A DNA stretch of 6,094 nt from Phycisphaeraceae bacterium. GTDB taxonomy: Bacteria; Planctomycetota; Phycisphaerae; Phycisphaerales; Phycisphaeraceae. The notes under the pieces were generated by a model. The model was not told the DNA's origin. It did not search any database and saw only the letters and a program-made list of their open reading frames with translations. The first letter of the stretch is position 1. The number at the start of each line of letters is the position of its first letter. The translations under genes were made by a program, and so were the position numbers. Location of the stretch: the NCBI GenBank assembly GCA_007119405.1, contig SKPT01000108.1:1-6094 (forward strand), in the 5' to 3' direction. This document shows, piece after piece, positions 5,044 to 6,094 of the stretch.

Positions 5044-6009
5044 GTGCTGGCGGACTCGATCACGGACGCGCAGCCGGGGCTGGTGGTGGAGAACGTGGAT
5101 CGCTTCCGGGTGGGCGATCAGCTCCAGATCGAGGGCGGTCGCGAGGTGATGCTGGTCACGGAGCTGGCGCCGGGTGATGACACGGTGATGGTGGTGCGTG
5201 GCTACGGCGGCACGGTGGCGGAGACGGCGAGCGGTGATTCGGTGATCCGGATCCTGGGCAACGCGGCGCTGGAGGGGGCCGACGCACCGGAGGCGCGGTT
5301 CACGAACCGCAAGCGGCGGCAGAACTACACGCAGATCTTCACGTCGACGGTGGAGGTGTCGGGCTCGCAGCTTGCGGCGCGGCAGTTGGCGATCGAGGAC
5401 GAGCTGGACTACCAGAAGCAGGAGCGCCTGCGGGAGCTGCTGCGTGACCTGGAGAACTGCGTGATCAACGGCGTGGCGGCGACGGAGAACGCGCACGGCA
5501 ACGCGTCGACGCGCCGGACGATGCGCGGGCTGCTGTCGGGGATTGAGAGCAACGTGTTCGTGGCGGGCGAGGATGGCTTTCCGTCGGGCGACACGGGCAA
5601 GCTGACGGAGGAGCAGGTGAACCTGGCGCTGCGGTCGATCTGGGACCACAGCTCGGGGTCGGTGGACACGATCGTGGTCGGCGGGTTTCAGAAGCGGCGG
5701 ATCAACTCGTTCATCACCTCGAGCCGGGGCTACGAGGCGGACGCGACGCGTTTTCGCGACCTGGTGAGCGTGTACGAGAGCGACCTCGGCGTCTGCCGGG
5801 TGGTGCTGTCGCGCTGGGTGCCGGCGGACACGGTGCTGCTGGTGGACTCGTCGCGCGTGGACGTGCTGCCGATGAGCGGGCGGAGCTTTCACTTCAAGAA
5901 GCTGGCGTCGCAGGGCGACAGCGAGCTGGGGCAGGTGATCGGCGAGTACACGCTGGAGATGCGCAACGAGAACGCGCACGGCGTGATTCGCGGTCTGGCG
6001 ACGGGTTGA
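5044..6009 (+). CDS. SU10-like (DUF5309) major capsid protein, N-terminally truncated
   Basis: This is a HK97-fold capsid subunit of the SU10/DUF5309 group. From the GTG at 5044 it is 321 residues. Residues 12-70 form a beta-rich insertion (RVGDQLQIEG, then VVRGYGGT). LGNAALEGADAP (71-82), NYTQIFTSTVEVSGSQ (94-109), the helix around DELDYQKQERLRELLRDLE (119-137) and the end (GDSELGQVIGEYTLEMRNEN) match the family as I remember it. The frame is open back to 4972, and the residues just before the GTG (DELLPNTDV) also look like authentic capsid sequence, yet the usual first 50 or so residues are absent and no upstream frame supplies them. The GTG has no Shine-Dalgarno; the AAGGAG at 5010-5015 points to an ATG at 5021 in the wrong frame. 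So this is probably a remnant. Codons favour GCG, ACG, CTG and GTG strongly, more than in the leftward capsid gene, suggesting a different origin. Confidence 0.82.
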   Translation: MLADSITDAQPGLVVENVDRFRVGDQLQIEGGREVMLVTELAPGDDTVMVVRGYGGTVAETASGDSVIRILGNAALEGADAPEARFTNRKRRQNYTQIFTSTVEVSGSQLAARQLAIEDELDYQKQERLRELLRDLENCVINGVAATENAHGNASTRRTMRGLLSGIESNVFVAGEDGFPSGDTGKLTEEQVNLALRSIWDHSSGSVDTIVVGGFQKRRINSFITSSRGYEADATRFRDLVSVYESDLGVCRVVLSRWVPADTVLLVDSSRVDVLPMSGRSFHFKKLASQGDSELGQVIGEYTLEMRNENAHGVIRGLATG

Positions 6010-6050
6010 GTGTTGCCCGCGGTCGTCCGAGGGGGCGGCTGTGGGTTTTT

Positions 6051-6094
6051 GAATTTCGAATTTCGGATTTCGGATTTCGGATTTGGGATTTGGG
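6051..6094. repeat. Heptanucleotide tandem repeat (GAATTTC/GGATTTC/GGATTTG)
   Basis: Six in-phase 7-base units run GAATTTC twice, GGATTTC twice and GGATTTG twice, followed by GG at the window end, so the array may continue. It begins 41 bases after the capsid stop and is AT-rich compared with everything else nearby. Units drift by single changes in neighbouring pairs, consistent with slippage plus mutation. Confidence 0.85.

Noticed and set aside
4873..5979. Long minus-strand open frame opposite the SU10-like capsid gene
   Set aside because: It is an Arg-, His- and Val-rich shadow of a gene with clear capsid-family sequence on the plus strand.
6014..6050. Terminator behind the SU10-like capsid gene (GC-rich stretch followed by T5)
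   Set aside because: A T-run is present, but I could not find arms longer than 4 bp that pair well before it.
6051..6094. CRISPR array
   Set aside because: Units of 7 bases abut each other with no spacers.

Overview
This is a GC-rich bacterial window, probably from a Planctomycetota-like genome or a prophage in one. The lineage guess rests on the RHS core signature (GRFTSRDPL, then DGMNRYQYV, then LDPSGL), a wording I associate with planctomycete YD-repeat proteins, and on the overall composition. It is an inference, since no rRNA or other marker gene is present.

Layout. (1) Positions 22-2303, minus strand: a two-gene phage head module. A 134-residue protein with a ribbon-helix-helix-like N-terminus overlaps by four bases (GTGA) a 626-residue fusion of an HK97-type prohead protease, a scaffold-like linker and a Mu gpT-like major capsid protein. 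A good internal ribosome binding site and ATG at the protease/scaffold border may allow the scaffold-capsid part to be made alone. (2) Positions 2304-3121: a divergent intergenic region of about 0.8 kb with no convincing gene. It holds two inverted-orientation palindromes, a perfect 16-bp palindrome, a pair of degenerate direct repeats and a plausible plus-strand promoter. (3) Positions 3122-4219, plus strand: a short RHS-family protein made of the end of an RHS core followed by a 175-residue C-terminal module that is cysteine-rich and then glycine-rich. The module has visibly lower GC at third codon positions. (4) Positions 4246-4566, plus strand: a small protein with three predicted membrane segments directly behind the RHS gene, in the position expected of an immunity partner. 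(5) Positions 4567-5013: a GC-rich stretch with an inverted repeat and no supported gene. (6) Positions 5044-6009, plus strand: an SU10-like (DUF5309) major capsid protein that appears to lack its N-terminal part. (7) Positions 6051-6094: a heptanucleotide tandem repeat running off the window end.

How it fits together. Two capsid genes from different phage lineages lie within 6 kb in opposite orientations, with an RHS tip plus a small membrane protein between them. The two large plus-strand genes both look 5'-truncated. The simplest reading is a recombination-prone accessory region built from phage remnants, with an orphan RHS C-terminal cassette inserted or displaced there. The most interesting candidates are the uncharacterised RHS C-terminal module with its membrane-protein partner, the possible nested capsid start in the fusion gene, and the palindrome cluster upstream of the RHH-like gene.
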